From positions 161,377-225,376 of the forward strand of contig JASWJB010000032.1 in NCBI GenBank assembly GCA_032433595.1: a stretch of DNA of 64,000 bases. The letters are read 5' to 3'. This DNA comes from Conoideocrella luteorostrata. Lineage: Eukaryota > Ascomycota > Sordariomycetes > Hypocreales > Clavicipitaceae. Below the pieces are notes generated by a model. That model did not search any database, was not told where the DNA came from, and was given only the letters and a program-made list of their open reading frames with translations. A program made the position numbers and the translations under genes. Shown here piece after piece: positions 36,746 to 49,200 of the stretch; positions within the stretch are counted from its first letter, which is position 1, and each line of letters opens with the position of its first letter.

Positions 36746-38208
36746 ATGCGAGTTTTAACTCTCTTCATCCTGCTTCCTATGGCGCTGGCTGGTCTATTTG
36801 GGCGGCTTCGTCTGAAGGCTGCCGCTGTCCTGAGCCCTACTAACCAAGAGCATGTCATTCCTGGGAGGTACATCGTTGTATTACAGAAGACCGTTTCTAC
36901 AGAAAAAGTGCAACAGCTAGCAAAGGAGTATAATGCTGATCCTCGGCATATATTCATTGACGTTCTAAAGGGGTTCTCTGCAAACCTCAACCCGGCTGCT
37001 GTGCAAGAACTGCGCAATAATGGAGATGTAAGGTTTCGCCCTTGCTGCCACAGTAGACACCGCAATAGTGAACATAAACTAGGTCGATTTCCTCGAGCAA
37101 GACACCCGCATCAGCATCGAACCGCCTGCGCCCCGTAGCCCCGTTCTCAGCGAAAGTGACTCAGAGGACGAGGAAGACGCCAGGCCGAGCCGCTGGAGAG
37201 TTCAGCAAGGCGCACCTTGGGGCCTGGGTCGCATTTCGAATAAAGATAAATATAGAAGTAATTATTGCTACCATTATACTGCTGGCGCTGGAACCTGCTC
37301 ATATATAATTGACACTGGCATTGACCCCACTCATCCGGTGAGCGAGATATCAGAGAAAACCAATGAACAGCATGAAACACTAAGTCATCAACTAGGACTT
37401 TCAAGGGCGCGCAAGACAGCTCGTGTCATTTACCACTTCCAAGAGGGACAACAGCGGCCATGGCACCAGAATTGCTGGGATCGTCGGCGGCAAGATTCAC
37501 GGGGTTGCTAAGAGGACACGTCTCTTTGGGGTGAAGGTCGCGGATGACCATACGCAGCGCTCCTTATCGACCGTTCTATCGAATCTAATTGCTGGCATAA
37601 ATTTCGTTACCAAGGACCATCCACGCCGAAAATTTTGCCAGAAAGGAATTGTTGTGCTTATAGGCATAGCCGTGCCCCGGTCTAGAACTCTCAATCAGGC
37701 CGCCGCAGCATTGGTTAAGAGCGGTGCATTTGTTGCGGTGCCCGCCGGGGATTCCGGAATAGATGCGTCCTCCATGTCGCCTGCTTCGGAGCCATCTGTC
37801 TGCACAGTCGGCGTAGCTAATATTCATGATAGTGTCCCTCCCCAGTCCAACCATGGAAAGAGAGTCGACATTTTTGCCCCAGGAGTCTTCATTAAGTCGA
37901 CCTACAAACAGCACACTGATGTACGTCTACTTAAACATGGGGGGTTATGGTTTGAGAATAGCTGCTAATTGGAAATGAATAAATTACAGGCGAGGTTCTC
38001 CGGCAGTGCTGCGGCCGCTGCCCATGTTGCAGGTCTAGGTGCCTATCTTGGGGCGAAGGACGGGTTTACAGGCGCAGGCGTTTGTCCTCATATTCGACGA
38101 CTGTCTATAAAGGGTCAGTTGAGAGACGTACGGCCAAATACCGTGAATGCTTTGGCGTACAACAACGCCGGAGGACCGTGTAATCCTAGGCGTCTTAGAG
38201 CTAGCTGA
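36746..38208 (+). CDS. S8 subtilisin-like protein lacking the catalytic serine
   Basis: Proteinase K-type subtilase by architecture. Exons 36746-37027, 37083-37337, 37396-37920 and 37990-38208 give 426 residues; introns are 55, 58, 58 and 69... phase-0 throughout, the last three being 58 (second) and 69 (third), with no stop in any exon. A signal peptide (MRVLTLFILLPMALAG) precedes an I9 propeptide (GRYIVVLQK ... VDFLEQDTRI). Catalytic Asp171 is in SYIIDTGIDPTHP and His201 in NSGHGTRIAG. The oxyanion-hole Asn (usually AAGN) reads PAGD (Asp298). The serine motif GTSMAxPHVAG reads FSGSAAAAAHVAGLGAYL, so the nucleophile position is Ala361. The fold motifs SPASEPSVCTVG and VDIFAPG are intact. I infer a catalytically dead pseudoprotease that is still maintained as a full reading frame; recent decay is the alternative. 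Confidence 0.88.
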
Positions 38209-39107
38209 TGTAAAGTCATGTGCTCAGAGAGGTTGAACATTGCCCTAACACGCAAGAGACGTGGTCAATCTAGTAGATGCAGGAGGGGTTCATGATCAAT
38301 TTTGTGGTATTGTCGCATGATGATGAGGAGCTTATGAGGAGCGCAATTAGCTGACGGTTGAAGATTGGGATTGTATGTAAGCGGTGTTGTATTTCCATTG
38401 TGTTTGGCTTGGACGAGCCTCACAATGTCTAGGCTAATGTACAGCTACGGTGCAGCTCTTTCACACTTCTGGGCTGGGTGAGACTGTTGCTGCTAGATCT
38501 TCCCGCACAAATCGTCGATGGCTTCTACTCGTAGAATCAAGGCCACATTGTGAGGGCAGTTAATATTGCGAAAGGCAAAGGGGGCTTTTTGTTGCAAAAT
38601 AGCCCAGAGCTCGTGACCAGCAAACCATGTCATTGTTTTCACGCCTCTCGCATCACAGACCCTCCCGTACAGAACGCTACGCAACATTCAGACTAGACAA
38701 GAGGCTTGTGACGCAGGGGTAGATTCATGACCCTTTTTTTGATGGCGATGGTGATAGCGAGAGTGTGTTCGCCACCAGTCCCTGGGGAGACTGGCTAATT
38801 TCCAGAGGGACGGGAATGCTACGGTACCTGAAAGCCTAGGTATGGGTAGCCGTTCAGCTGTAAAAAGAGGTGGAGGACCGAGCCGGATTGTGACTTTCGG
38901 CGCATTTCTGTCCTGGTACATTTCTGGTCCGTTCGACGAACATGACAGGGCACAACAACAACCGCAGTGACGTGAATAGCGTGCTGGCATGCTTCTTGAC
39001 AGGCTATTGAGTGCCCGGGGACTTGGTCATTGGCTTCGGCAGTTGGGCTTTGAAGACGTCCCTACGCTTTGCTTGCTATTACGCGTGGAGTATGGTAGTA
39101 TTGTCTT

Positions 39108-39148
<41 letters not shown>

Positions 39149-41735
39149 TGCTGGCCGATGAGTGAAGATCGCGAACAGGGGCCGCATCCTACCTTCAGAG
39201 ACTTGCGACGGGGGAGACTTATGATCTCACTGAAAAAGACAATAATAAATGCAGGTTCCATACGCACTATACAAATGGTGTACTCTGCACAACGAATAAT
39301 GAACAGTGAGGCAAGTCTGGCTTGGCGAACAAGAGGATCGATGCTACTACGCACAGCAATGACTCTGTGATGATCGATGATCGATGATCGTCCATGCTCA
39401 ACTCGTGATACTAGCACATCTCATTGACCACGTTTCGGGGTCGCCAATGAGCGACTGGACAATTCCAATCAAATCTTGGCTGTGACAGTCGGCCGCCTAG
39501 CTCAACCTAGCACCAGCCTAGCCCCAATGCCATGTCAGAAACAACGCACGAAATCTTAAATCCGGTGTAAACAGAGCTTGTTCTCTCCCTTCGCACCGTA
39601 ATTAGCGGCTCGTCGCGCAGCGCAGCTCTGGAGGGGACGTGAGTATTCCGTACTCCGTACTAGTATGTGAGCGAGTGAGTGATTGATTGACTGACCAAGT
39701 GCCAAGCAAAATGCTAGACAAAACACTGCAGGAAAGGTCTAACAAATCCTATGCTAATCCCGACAACAAAACGTTGAACAAGGCATCTCCAAATACACGC
39801 CGCATAATTGGCCCAAGTGTTCTAGACAGCCCTGGAGAGAGGCACGACAGGCCGGGTCGCACACCTGCCGACAGTTAGCCTCGGAAGACTCACGATCCGT
39901 GCTCCACTTGCGACAACGATAGTACGGAGTATGGAAGGGAAGGTATGCCGCCAGGCTGAGCCGCAGCAGAGCGCAGCAAGCACGAGCTAGGTTTCCAGTC
40001 AGGGATTGAAGTGCGCGATGCTTTCTAAAACATCGCCAGTGATTGGTCAAGGAGCTGGCGATGGCAGAACCAATGACGGCAATGTGGGGATGGCGGGATC
40101 TCGCTGGCAGAAAGTGGGGAGCTCGGCCGTTGCGCTGCGCAACACCTCAGTGCTTTTTTTGGATGCCTTCTCTTGCTGCCGTTTGGTCTTCATTGCTGCT
40201 GCGGAATTGAGAGATGCTGTTGCTGCCAATGGAGCAATGGGCTATCGTGCCGCAGGCTCAAAGATCTTCCATGCTCTATGCGCGTTCCAATGGCCTCGGG
40301 ACCGCTTCAACTGTTTGATTCTGACTCCTCCTTGCTCGACTTGCTTGCCAAGCCAGAGGTTGCCAGGGAGTGTGAGTGGAACCTTGTTTGCCCTTGGACC
40401 AGCGTTTGAGTCTCCATTTTCGGTCTGGGGAAGGAGCTCTCTCTCTGCTCTGGATGAGCTTGGAGCTCTAGGGCCGGGGGCACCATGCCTTGACAAAAGC
40501 CTTTGGAATCATTTCTGCTGCCTCGTCGGCCATGCGACACTAGTGCCCGGGATCTTTTCATGAACCTGCATGATGATTCAATCAATGCTATCATCGTACT
40601 GTAGGTGCTTGTCTGTCCTGATCCACATAATATTGAGGATACAAACTGACTTTTGGCGTAGGAGGACTATGACAAAGCATTCTGTGGACCTATGAACTTA
40701 ATAGCAGAACAATCGGATAAAGCGACATCTGACAAAGATTGGATTGCTTCCTTTTGCTGGCGAATAGGTCGAGCATTTCTCAAATTCACATTACTAGCTA
40801 CGTCTCAGACATCACGATCCAAGACCTCCGCAAAACCTCCGCAAAACCAAAAAAAAAAAGGAACACAATCGGCCGCCTCACCCAGGGCGGACCCTTGCCG
40901 CAACCACTACGACCCTACAGACTACCCCGTAGTTCGCCTAGGGGTAGGAGACCGCACTGGTGATCAAATCAAATCACTGATATTACTACCTCGTGCTTGT
41001 TTTGGCAAGAGACAATCCTAATCGGGCCATCATGGCTCCAGCCACTGGCACTAAATCCTAGGGCCTAGTTACGTACTTGCTGTTTGTTCTTACCAATGGC
41101 ACAGCTATCGGGTGCCGAGCATTCAATGGCTACCAAATTCTTGGGTATACTGAGTTCTTTCCAAGGTCGACAAGGCAACTAATCCGACACTATGCCTGAT
41201 CCAAGCAACTCCTCAAGCCTCGAGTTCATGTGCAGCCTCTCCGTGGCCCCATGCGAACCTTACGTTAGTTCGTTAGCCTTCAACTCTCCTTGCCTCCTCC
41301 TACCCATGCCGTAACAACCGTCATGGGAAATAGCGCCGCAAAGACATGCTAAGTGCCGTGACACTACTCACACTACTCCAAGCACGGATGTAGTGAGTAC
41401 GACGTCAGCTCCAGACCAAACCGCACATCCCAAAGCACCAATTTCCCCTACCACACCCGGAGCTTCTTCCATCCGGAGCTCATTACCGGCCAAGACAAGC
41501 AATGAGCGGAGAGCCAGTTCTCGGGGTTGCTGGCACGCACCTCCTCGTCGTGAATAAGTTGGCTTGCTCTGCTGTTCAGCCTCCGTTCTTGAATTCTCCC
41601 CTTCTTCTCATACAGGACTCACTGTGGAGGATCATCGTACCCAGCTCTGAACAATTCGATCTTTATCTACATCATCCTCAACATCAGCAAGACAACTGAA
41701 CTCGATTTCGACTTTGTTCAATATACCTAGTCATC
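38209..41735. other. 3.5-kb intergenic region with simple repeats
   Basis: No conserved coding region. Contains (CTGT)10 at 39109-39148, TACGGAGTA copies at 39651 and 39923, and a G/A and C/T patchwork. The last 200 bp before 41736 (CATCATCCTCAACATCAGCAAG) looks like the 5' UTR of the globin-like gene. Confidence 0.5.
39109..39148. repeat. (CTGT)10 microsatellite
   Basis: Ten perfect CTGT units in non-coding DNA. Likely length-polymorphic. Confidence 0.95.
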
Positions 41736-42938
41736 ATGCGATTCAGCAACATTGTTTTGGCTGCCGCTGCTGGCACTGCCGTCAACGCTCAGCGTCCTAA
41801 GGATGAACCCATTTGTGATTACTACACCAAGGCTCTGCTGAAGAACAACACGGCCATGAACCAGGCTACGTTGTTGACATTGCTTGTCAACACTGTTGTC
41901 ATTGGCAACTGTATGTTCTAGCCAGACTAAATAACATGATCGTATGCGCACAGTAATGCTAATCCAGCCTGTGTGTATAGACACCATGCCCAATGTCGGC
42001 GTCAAGGTCCCCGGTATTCTCGCCCCTGGTGAAGTCGGCGGCAAGATGGTCAACCTGGCCCCGTACTTCAGCGGTGGTCTCGCGTCGACCAACACCGGTG
42101 GCAAGACCGGCTCTTCGGTCAACTTCTTGGACGGCGGCGGTGCTGAGCCCCTCAAGATGAACAAACCCGCGAACGACAACACCAGCAAGCAATAGTGAGT
42201 AATTTACTGAAGTGGCTATCCGAGATGTGCGGGAAAGTATCCATTGAATAATTAACTGACTTATTTCTTTCCTCAAACCAGCTTCCTGCTCACTCATTTG
42301 TACCAGTTCTTTGGCTCCCTGCTTGGCTGCTCTATGCAGGGCATGTCCGGATTTGCTGCCTACGACGGCCAGAAGTCCATGTACGAGGTAAGGAGGCATT
42401 CGAAATCCCATCACGAAACGCTACCATGTCTAACTAGCATGTAATATAGGTTCACAAGTTCATGGGTCTGGGCAAGCCCGAGATGGACTACTTCATCACC
42501 CAGGTCGGCATGGCTGCCGCCTCTTTCGGAGTCGCAAAGGACGATATCACTGCTGTTGCCAACGCCCTCAACATGACCTTCAACATGGCCTGCAGCCCAC
42601 CTGCCACCGTCATCAAGTCCCAGGGCGACCAGCTCCAGGCTATCTGCATCGACCAGTCGTCTTGCCTCAAGGCCCAGAACGCCAAGTGCGACTCGTACGC
42701 CGCAGTCGTTAAGCCTAGCAATGCCACCTCGACCATGTCCATGTCCATGACTGGAACCATGACTGGAACCATGACGGGCTCAATGTCTGCTACTGGCTCC
42801 ATGATGCCCACCAACTCCAACGGTATGCCTGCCAGCTCTACCAGCGGCGCTGCCCCTACTGCCACTGCCAATGCTGCTGCCGCCAACGGATACGGTTTCG
42901 CCGCCGCCGCCGCCGGTCTGGCCGCTTTCTTACTGTAA
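41736..42938 (+). CDS. GPI-anchored surface protein with truncated-globin-like domain
   Basis: Exons 41736-41910, 41981-42194, 42282-42387 and 42450-42938 give 327 residues; introns are 70, 87 and 62 nt (GTATGT, GTGAGT, GTAAGG donors). A signal peptide (MRFSNIVLAAAAGTAVNAQ) leads into a conserved extracellular domain. The segment FLLTHLYQFFGSLLGC ... YDGQKSMYEVHKFMGL ... YFITQVGMAAASFGV follows the helix pattern of truncated (2/2) globins, with a candidate proximal His in EVHKFMG. A Ser/Thr/Met-rich stalk (TMTGTMTGSMSATG) and a small-residue hydrophobic tail (FAAAAAGLAAFLL) fit a GPI attachment signal. Family proteins with this layout are common in Pezizomycotina but, to my knowledge, uncharacterised. 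Haem binding at the cell surface is inference. Confidence 0.8.
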
Positions 42939-44897
42939 GGGACTGCAAGGAGATGATGAAGGTTGATGGATGGATGGAGAGTAAGGACTTCTTTTATTTG
43001 GTCAGGGCCGAATTCTATTCCCGTGAATTCCCGTAATAACAGCCCGGTTGATGGTTTGGCAAGTGCGGAGATCCATGTATGTAATACTGCTCACTTGCAT
43101 CGCAAGGGCTGGGAGGGGATTCAGCATTTAAGAGTCGCGACAAGCAGCTCTGAAAGTGTAATGTAATAACAATCAAAGCAAAATTGTCATTCAAACACGC
43201 TATCTTCTATGCCTCCCGTTGCAATACTGCCGTTGAATTAATGACACTAATGGAGACCAACGTATCCGCCTTGCTGATGTGCCTAGCTGACTCGGTGTTG
43301 AGCGAAGGTTATTTCAGGAGCCATCACGAATTCCGTTCAACATGGCATCACCAAGAGCACATCCCAGGAAGTTTGGTACTATTGAAAGACAGATGCGATG
43401 GTATTCGAGTTTGGTGCGCGCCTAATATCCTCGCCCTAATATCCTCGCTTTTCCCTGTACGCCTAGACGCATCCAAACCAAGACCTAGCCCCATAGCATT
43501 CTCAGGGAAAGCGGAGCGTTGCCTAAGATTTGCGATTAAGCAAGGCGAGGACAAGCGGGAGAAGCGTAGCTTCCCGCTTTGTATCTTAATGGGCTGGTGC
43601 AAAATGGAGATCAATTTTCTGCCTTTCTCTGATCGGTTCTATTTGTTAATTCGTTTGGCCATTGTCGATGAGATTCGTGACGTATCGTGATGTACATGCT
43701 CTATTGCGAAGATGTGGTGTTAAGGGACTCTAAGATACCGAAAAAAAAGCAGTGATATTCTGCAATGGAAGAAGCCCACTGCAGGCGGCACCGGGCAGAG
43801 TCCCCGGAAGACAAAAAATAAAAGTCGCACAAGATAATAGTAAAATCATCAGTAGTAGCATCGTCAGCAGCAGCAGCAGCAACAGCATCGTCGGCGTCAA
43901 TATTAGGCAATAAGATCTTTGCCAGTAGCATCAGCAGCAGCAGCAACTAATCCGAAGCTTTCACCACTCCAATGCTGTCGATGAAATTGGCTGGCACAAG
44001 TATCATCATGTAAGAGGTCCCCCGTTTTAACGCAAAATTACCTTCTCCACGCATTGGCTACACTTTTATACCAAAGTCGCGTGAATGGTTCTCACTCTAT
44101 CAGCAGCACAGGACCAAAACGTACTTTGTCGGCCTAAACCACACATCTACCCACCACAAACGCATACTTGGTGTCTGCCACACCACCAGTGGCGCAACTT
44201 CAATTCAGTCAAAGGATCGGCCGAGGGTCCAGATCAATCCGTAAAGACCTCGTAGGCAGGGAGCTCAATTCCGTCATCACAGAGGGTCCTTGTCGCCCCT
44301 ACGGTACCTGCAGCCACGGCTGATACCAGCATAACTGGTGTTTCGGCCCTTTCAGTCTCGATTTGATGGTCTGGTCGACTCACATGAAGGGAGGGTTTCG
44401 TTTTGCCGTTTCGGGATGAGGGCATAAATGAAGTTATTTGAGGCACCAGGACGCACCTTGTAGACGTGCGACGCGACTTTACGATTCACGACTGCGAGGA
44501 TCTCATTTCGATGCAGTTGTGCCCAACCCTAGCACAACAGGGACCGTCTGCTACGATCATCACGACTTACTACCCATAACTGACTACGGGGGACTCGTTC
44601 TGCCAAAGTTATGTTCAATCTTATGACGCGTCCTGTCACGATCGTAGATCGAGTCTCATTACATGCTCTCAATTGCAGACTAGATATGTATTTTAAACTA
44701 CCCTCCTCCTGTGCGCCGTCGTGATATTGGTATGCCTTGACCTGTGGGTACAATCTCCTAGCCTGATGCAGATATAACAAACAAACTGTGAAATCACGAG
44801 AATAAAAGCAACTAAAATGAGGCAGAGAATGCTCGGAATTCCACAAGAGCTTGTGCAATATAAAAAGACAGCAAAGTAAACAATGTATCAAGCTTCG
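42939..44897. other. 2-kb convergent intergenic region
   Basis: No supported gene. It includes a CAG/CAA-rich trinucleotide stretch near 43865-43950. An open frame at 43184-43690 has no recognisable features. Confidence 0.5.
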
Positions 44898-46283
44898 CTA
44901 TGCTCGCCATCGCCTCCTGACTTTAAAGCTGCGGACTCTCCATTTCTTCGCATTGGTATGGGCATCTTTGTCTGGTACTGTCTCAAATGCGACAGGGCTG
45001 CCGTCGCTGCTGCTGTCTGTGCTGCTTGAGCTTCCTCCGTTGTCAGCGCCGGCATTTGTGCGACCGAGAATGACGCCCAAGCTACGACTTGTCCCCTGGC
45101 CGGCCTGGCACTGCATCAGCTCGCTCAAGTCATGACTCACGCGCCGTGCATATGCAAATGTATAAAAGTTATTTCCATCAACCAACTCGCTCGTGGTTAC
45201 AGGAAGGGGGATGATGGACAGAATGGGGATATCGGCAAGCGTATATCCCGATAAAGGGGAGAGCATGGGCGGTGTCCATTCGGTGGTGCTGGGTGGGCTG
45301 ACCAGTCCTGTCGTCCCTATAGCGCCGGGAGGAACGGCCAGTGAGCTTCTTGCAGGTATGGGAGAGGATGGGGAGGAGGTAGGGTAGGGTATCAATCGCG
45401 GCAGTAGCCAAAATTGCGGATGGCGCGATGGCGGGCTATAGTGCGGGAGAGATTCGCGGTGGAATACATCTTCGAGTTGACGCAAGCGGCCGGATAGATC
45501 GGTGTTGGCGGAGATCAACCTCGTCATTCGTCGCTCGAGCCCCACTTTGCTATTCTGGGCATCGGATTCGCCTGGGCTGTTCAGACGTGTCAGCATAACT
45601 GGTTACTCCGTACATCTCTCGTCTCGCGTCTCCATTTTTCGCTGGGTTCTTCCCGTTGCGTTCCCCCGATGGTGGCTTCCTTGGCATCTGCGCTAAATGC
45701 AGGGTCGAGGGTTGCCAAGAAACTCCAACAAGGGAGGCTTGAAGAGAGCGTGTATAAATAACTGAGCATGTGTCGTGGAAAAGGGCTCAACTTACCATTT
45801 AAGAATTGTCATCATCATGGTCATGGACAAGTTGTGCCATCGGATTCGAGAGCAAAGCCCGCTGATGGTCTTTTGAGAGGGTGACGGTGATGCATCGCGA
45901 CCCACCCCGGCATCTTCGGGCGGAGGTGTAGCCAATCCTTCGCTTTTCAGAGCCAGCGTCTCGCAGATAGCCTGCAGATCAGATAGAGCAAGCACTGTAT
46001 CAGTCAATGTCGCGATGAGGTAGTCCGCCGCGATCCATGTGCCGCGCTCGGGGAACGGGAGCTGCGCCGACTCCAGGAGGTAGAAAGTCTTGTAGAGAAT
46101 GTGGACGGTTGACCGGCATTGCTTGATCTCCTGCAGAGCCTGGGCAAAACCCGAGTTGGCGGCTTTGTTTGCGGGCGCGTTCAAATCCCACAAGGCGTCG
46201 ATGACCTTGCCTCCTACGGCCAACAAGCCAATGATGGCCGTTGTAACCGACAGTCTCTCCGCAGCAGGCGAGGCCGACACCAT
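44898..46283 (-). CDS. Protein with fungal STAND/HeLo-like N-terminal domain
   Basis: Two exons, 46283-45796 and 45576-44898, with a 219-nt intron (GTAAGT...CTGACACGTCTGAACAG), encode 388 residues. The first 165 residues (LSVTTAIIGLLAVGGKVIDA ... QCRSTVHILYKTFYLLES ... SRIRWHNLSMTMMMTILKC) match the layout of the 'fungal N-terminal domain of STAND proteins', a HeLo/PigL_N-type helical bundle often placed before NACHT or ankyrin modules in incompatibility and NLR-like proteins. Here no NTPase or repeat domain follows: the second half is a short coiled coil, a Pro/Ser-rich linker and a basic C-terminus (RRRWRA). HeLo domains act in regulated cell death and signalling; a role here is inferred only. 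Confidence 0.72.
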
Positions 46284-49200
46284 GCTCGTGGTACGACGCG
46301 GCCGTGGTTGTTGGGTTTCCTAAACCCGTCTCCTCTCCGGGGTTTGGCCTCTTGCCCAGAAACCACCACCTGCCGTCCCAAAAGTAGCCTTGGCCTTGCG
46401 ACGCACCCGACCGATTCGATTGTGTGTTGGTGTAATGTGCCCCCTCCGGAGGCACACGCGTCTGCAAGGTTGTCCCGATGCACGGATATCTCCGTCTTGA
46501 AGCCGCGATAAGCTGCAGTATGAGAAGCTTCGCTCAATCACTCGAGAAAATCCCGGAAAAAGAGTCGTAATTTGGGCAGGAAAATCGGAATCGCCTGGCG
46601 GTGGTGTCTTCGATAGCCTTGGCTGCCTCCTGACCTGTGATTCCTGCTTTATATTCCCTCTCGGTGGCAATGTCGGTGTCTCGAGATGTCTCGCGTCCCG
46701 TCTACGTCACAGTGCGCAGCCGAAATGCCTGTAAGCACTGTTCGGTTTGTCCCAGGTGAACACGGAGGGGCTTGGCGACGCAGCGGGGAGTCGCGCTTGA
46801 CCTGGCAGTGCTTGCGCAAGGCACAAGAACCAAGACAGGAGTCGAAGAGAGGGCAGTCTGTAGAAAAAGAATTCGAAAGCATTTTGAAGACGCAAGAACT
46901 ATTGCATTCTAAAGGGAGTTGAAACCGGCGAGCGCCTGGTCGGCTAACCGGCACCTGGGGGGGAGCTGGCAGCGGATAGTCGGCAGCAGACCCACCAGGG
47001 CAGAAAACTTGCAGCTGCCAACGCTGCCATCCCAGGTCTTCTCGTCTCTGCAAACCAGAATGATTCCTTGCAATCTACCTACAACCTACAATGACTCCCC
47101 ATCGAGGTAGCTGTCTTTTTTACTTTTATTTTTGCCCCCCCTCCTTCTTTTCAGCTCTATGCTCGCTGAGAGTTCCGAATGATTTCAGGTTTTTGTCTCA
47201 AAGCAACTTGACGATACCGGAAATCGGCACGACGCGAGCTGTGGGGTGATGTTTTTATTAACACCACTAAGTACGGAGTAGCTAGGTAGTTAGTTAGCAT
47301 GACGGCGATATTTTAGCTGTGCCTGCTCGGCAAGTGGTGCCGATGAAACCAGGTCGCGCCTGCCTGCCTGCCCATGCTGCTCATTGTGTCCACTCACGGC
47401 TGAAATTGCAGCACATTTACGGGGTACGGGGTGTCGCCATTGGGATGACTTTCCACGTCTCGCCTTTTTGCTCCTCTATTATTCCCTTGCACTCTGCCCG
47501 GAACCCCCTGCGGCCAGGCCAAAACGCGCTTCACCCTTGAACTGCATGACGAGCTGGCTGAGACCTGACTTCCTTGCTAGGCAATGGCAGCAATGCGCTT
47601 TGGCTGCTGCGAACCAGCCATCTCGTAGTCTCGTAGCCCCGTCTGGACTATGCCAAAAGAGTGGGCAGCCACAATGCCCTGACCGCTGTCCGGGGCCCAC
47701 AAGCCAACCAGCGCTCTTCTCCTCAACTTATGCCGTGAATTCCTCTACTCAGGAACGACCGCCTATCTGCATTGCACGACCAGCTGCCGCCGGTTGCATG
47801 GGAGGCAGAGTCATTTATCGCTTCGACATGGCCCTCTGCTCTGCGCGCCTCGGTTCTGACAAGAGAGATGGCCATGGCCAAAGGCAGCATCGGAACACAA
47901 CCGAGACTCTGACCATTGCAGATCAAGCAGGGCTTCCCGCTCCTTTCACGTGCGCAGAGGCTACTCCGGACAGAAGCCGACTTGTTGGGGTACCTGAGGG
48001 GTATACTCGATACTCCGTACCACACTCCGCTCCATACTCCGTATTGCAGCAACACTATACTCGCCACTCCGCACATTGCCTGTCGAGGAATACGCGGAAT
48101 ACGCAATGCATTTCGTCAAGATTATGCAAGATGCGCAACCCATAGAACAGCAGCACACTCATGCTGCTCGCCATCGCCATCACCATCAGGTCTCCCGCAT
48201 TATGTGAGGCTCACGTACCCGTCAAGCCTCACTTTGAGCAATACGCTCCGTGCGCGCATGCTCTTGCGGGTGCCGCTGACTGTTCAAGATGCCTTGTACA
48301 CGGATTGATGAACGACGCAACTACTACTCCGTTCTCCCGACAGTGGTAGAAGATTTCATTTCTGGAAACCGAGGAGCAACAGTCCATGTTGAAATGCCGG
48401 ACACTACCAGTGATTGTATTCTACAACCAAACATGGATGTTCTTCCAGGCTGAAGGATGCCAGATGATAGCTACTTTCTTGATTCATTCACTCTGTGCCG
48501 GCATCCGAGTGGCGTTTCTTCCCTACTCCAACAGGGCACTCCACCCCGTGCCATTCGCGTGTCGTCTCTGTACGACGACAACAATCAGTATAGTTCGGAG
48601 TACTCCGTGCAGTACGGAGTACTGATTGCTAATATCGGACTACGCGAGTGGATACCATCGCATCTGCGGCACATAAGGTTGGTTGATCGAAACTTGGCTT
48701 TTTGGCCTGTCGCTTAATATCAGCCTCCGACATGACGGGCTTATTTATGTTATTACCTAAATATGGGGCACTCTTGCTTCATTAACATCGATAAAGCAAA
48801 GTCCTCGATTCCATCAATTTCCAATGGTTGAAGTGGGCATGTCTTGTTCAGGACTCGAGACGATGCCGGCGTTTCGTCTCCCTCTTCTCTTGCCTCCCTC
48901 AGAGCATGAGCATGAAAGTACGGAGTAACAAGGCTCGGCGACGCGGCACTTCCAAAACCTTCTCATGCGCGACTTAACTGCCACTATCCGCAGATCGCGA
49001 GTCATAACCAGATGACAGTTCGTAAGCAGTGCTTCCATGACTGTCATGCATAGGCCGTGAATACGCCCGAATTGTCCATTAGGGTATTGTCCCACTAGCA
49101 TCTCCTCATGCGCTTTGCGAGTCGTTTCTACTCCGTATACCTGCTTTCATTTCCGTCGCCTCGTCGCTCTCCCGGCCACTCCATTCGTGGCAAGGCTCCC

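Noticed and set aside
40006..40563. 185-codon open frame
   Set aside because: Several frames on both strands are open here at once, a composition effect.
43184..43690. 168-codon open frame
   Set aside because: No recognisable family, no intron signals and no codon pattern; left unannotated.
47384..48145. 253-codon open frame
   Set aside because: Contains runs derived from TACTCCGTA copies and low-complexity Pro/Ser/Arg; no domain.
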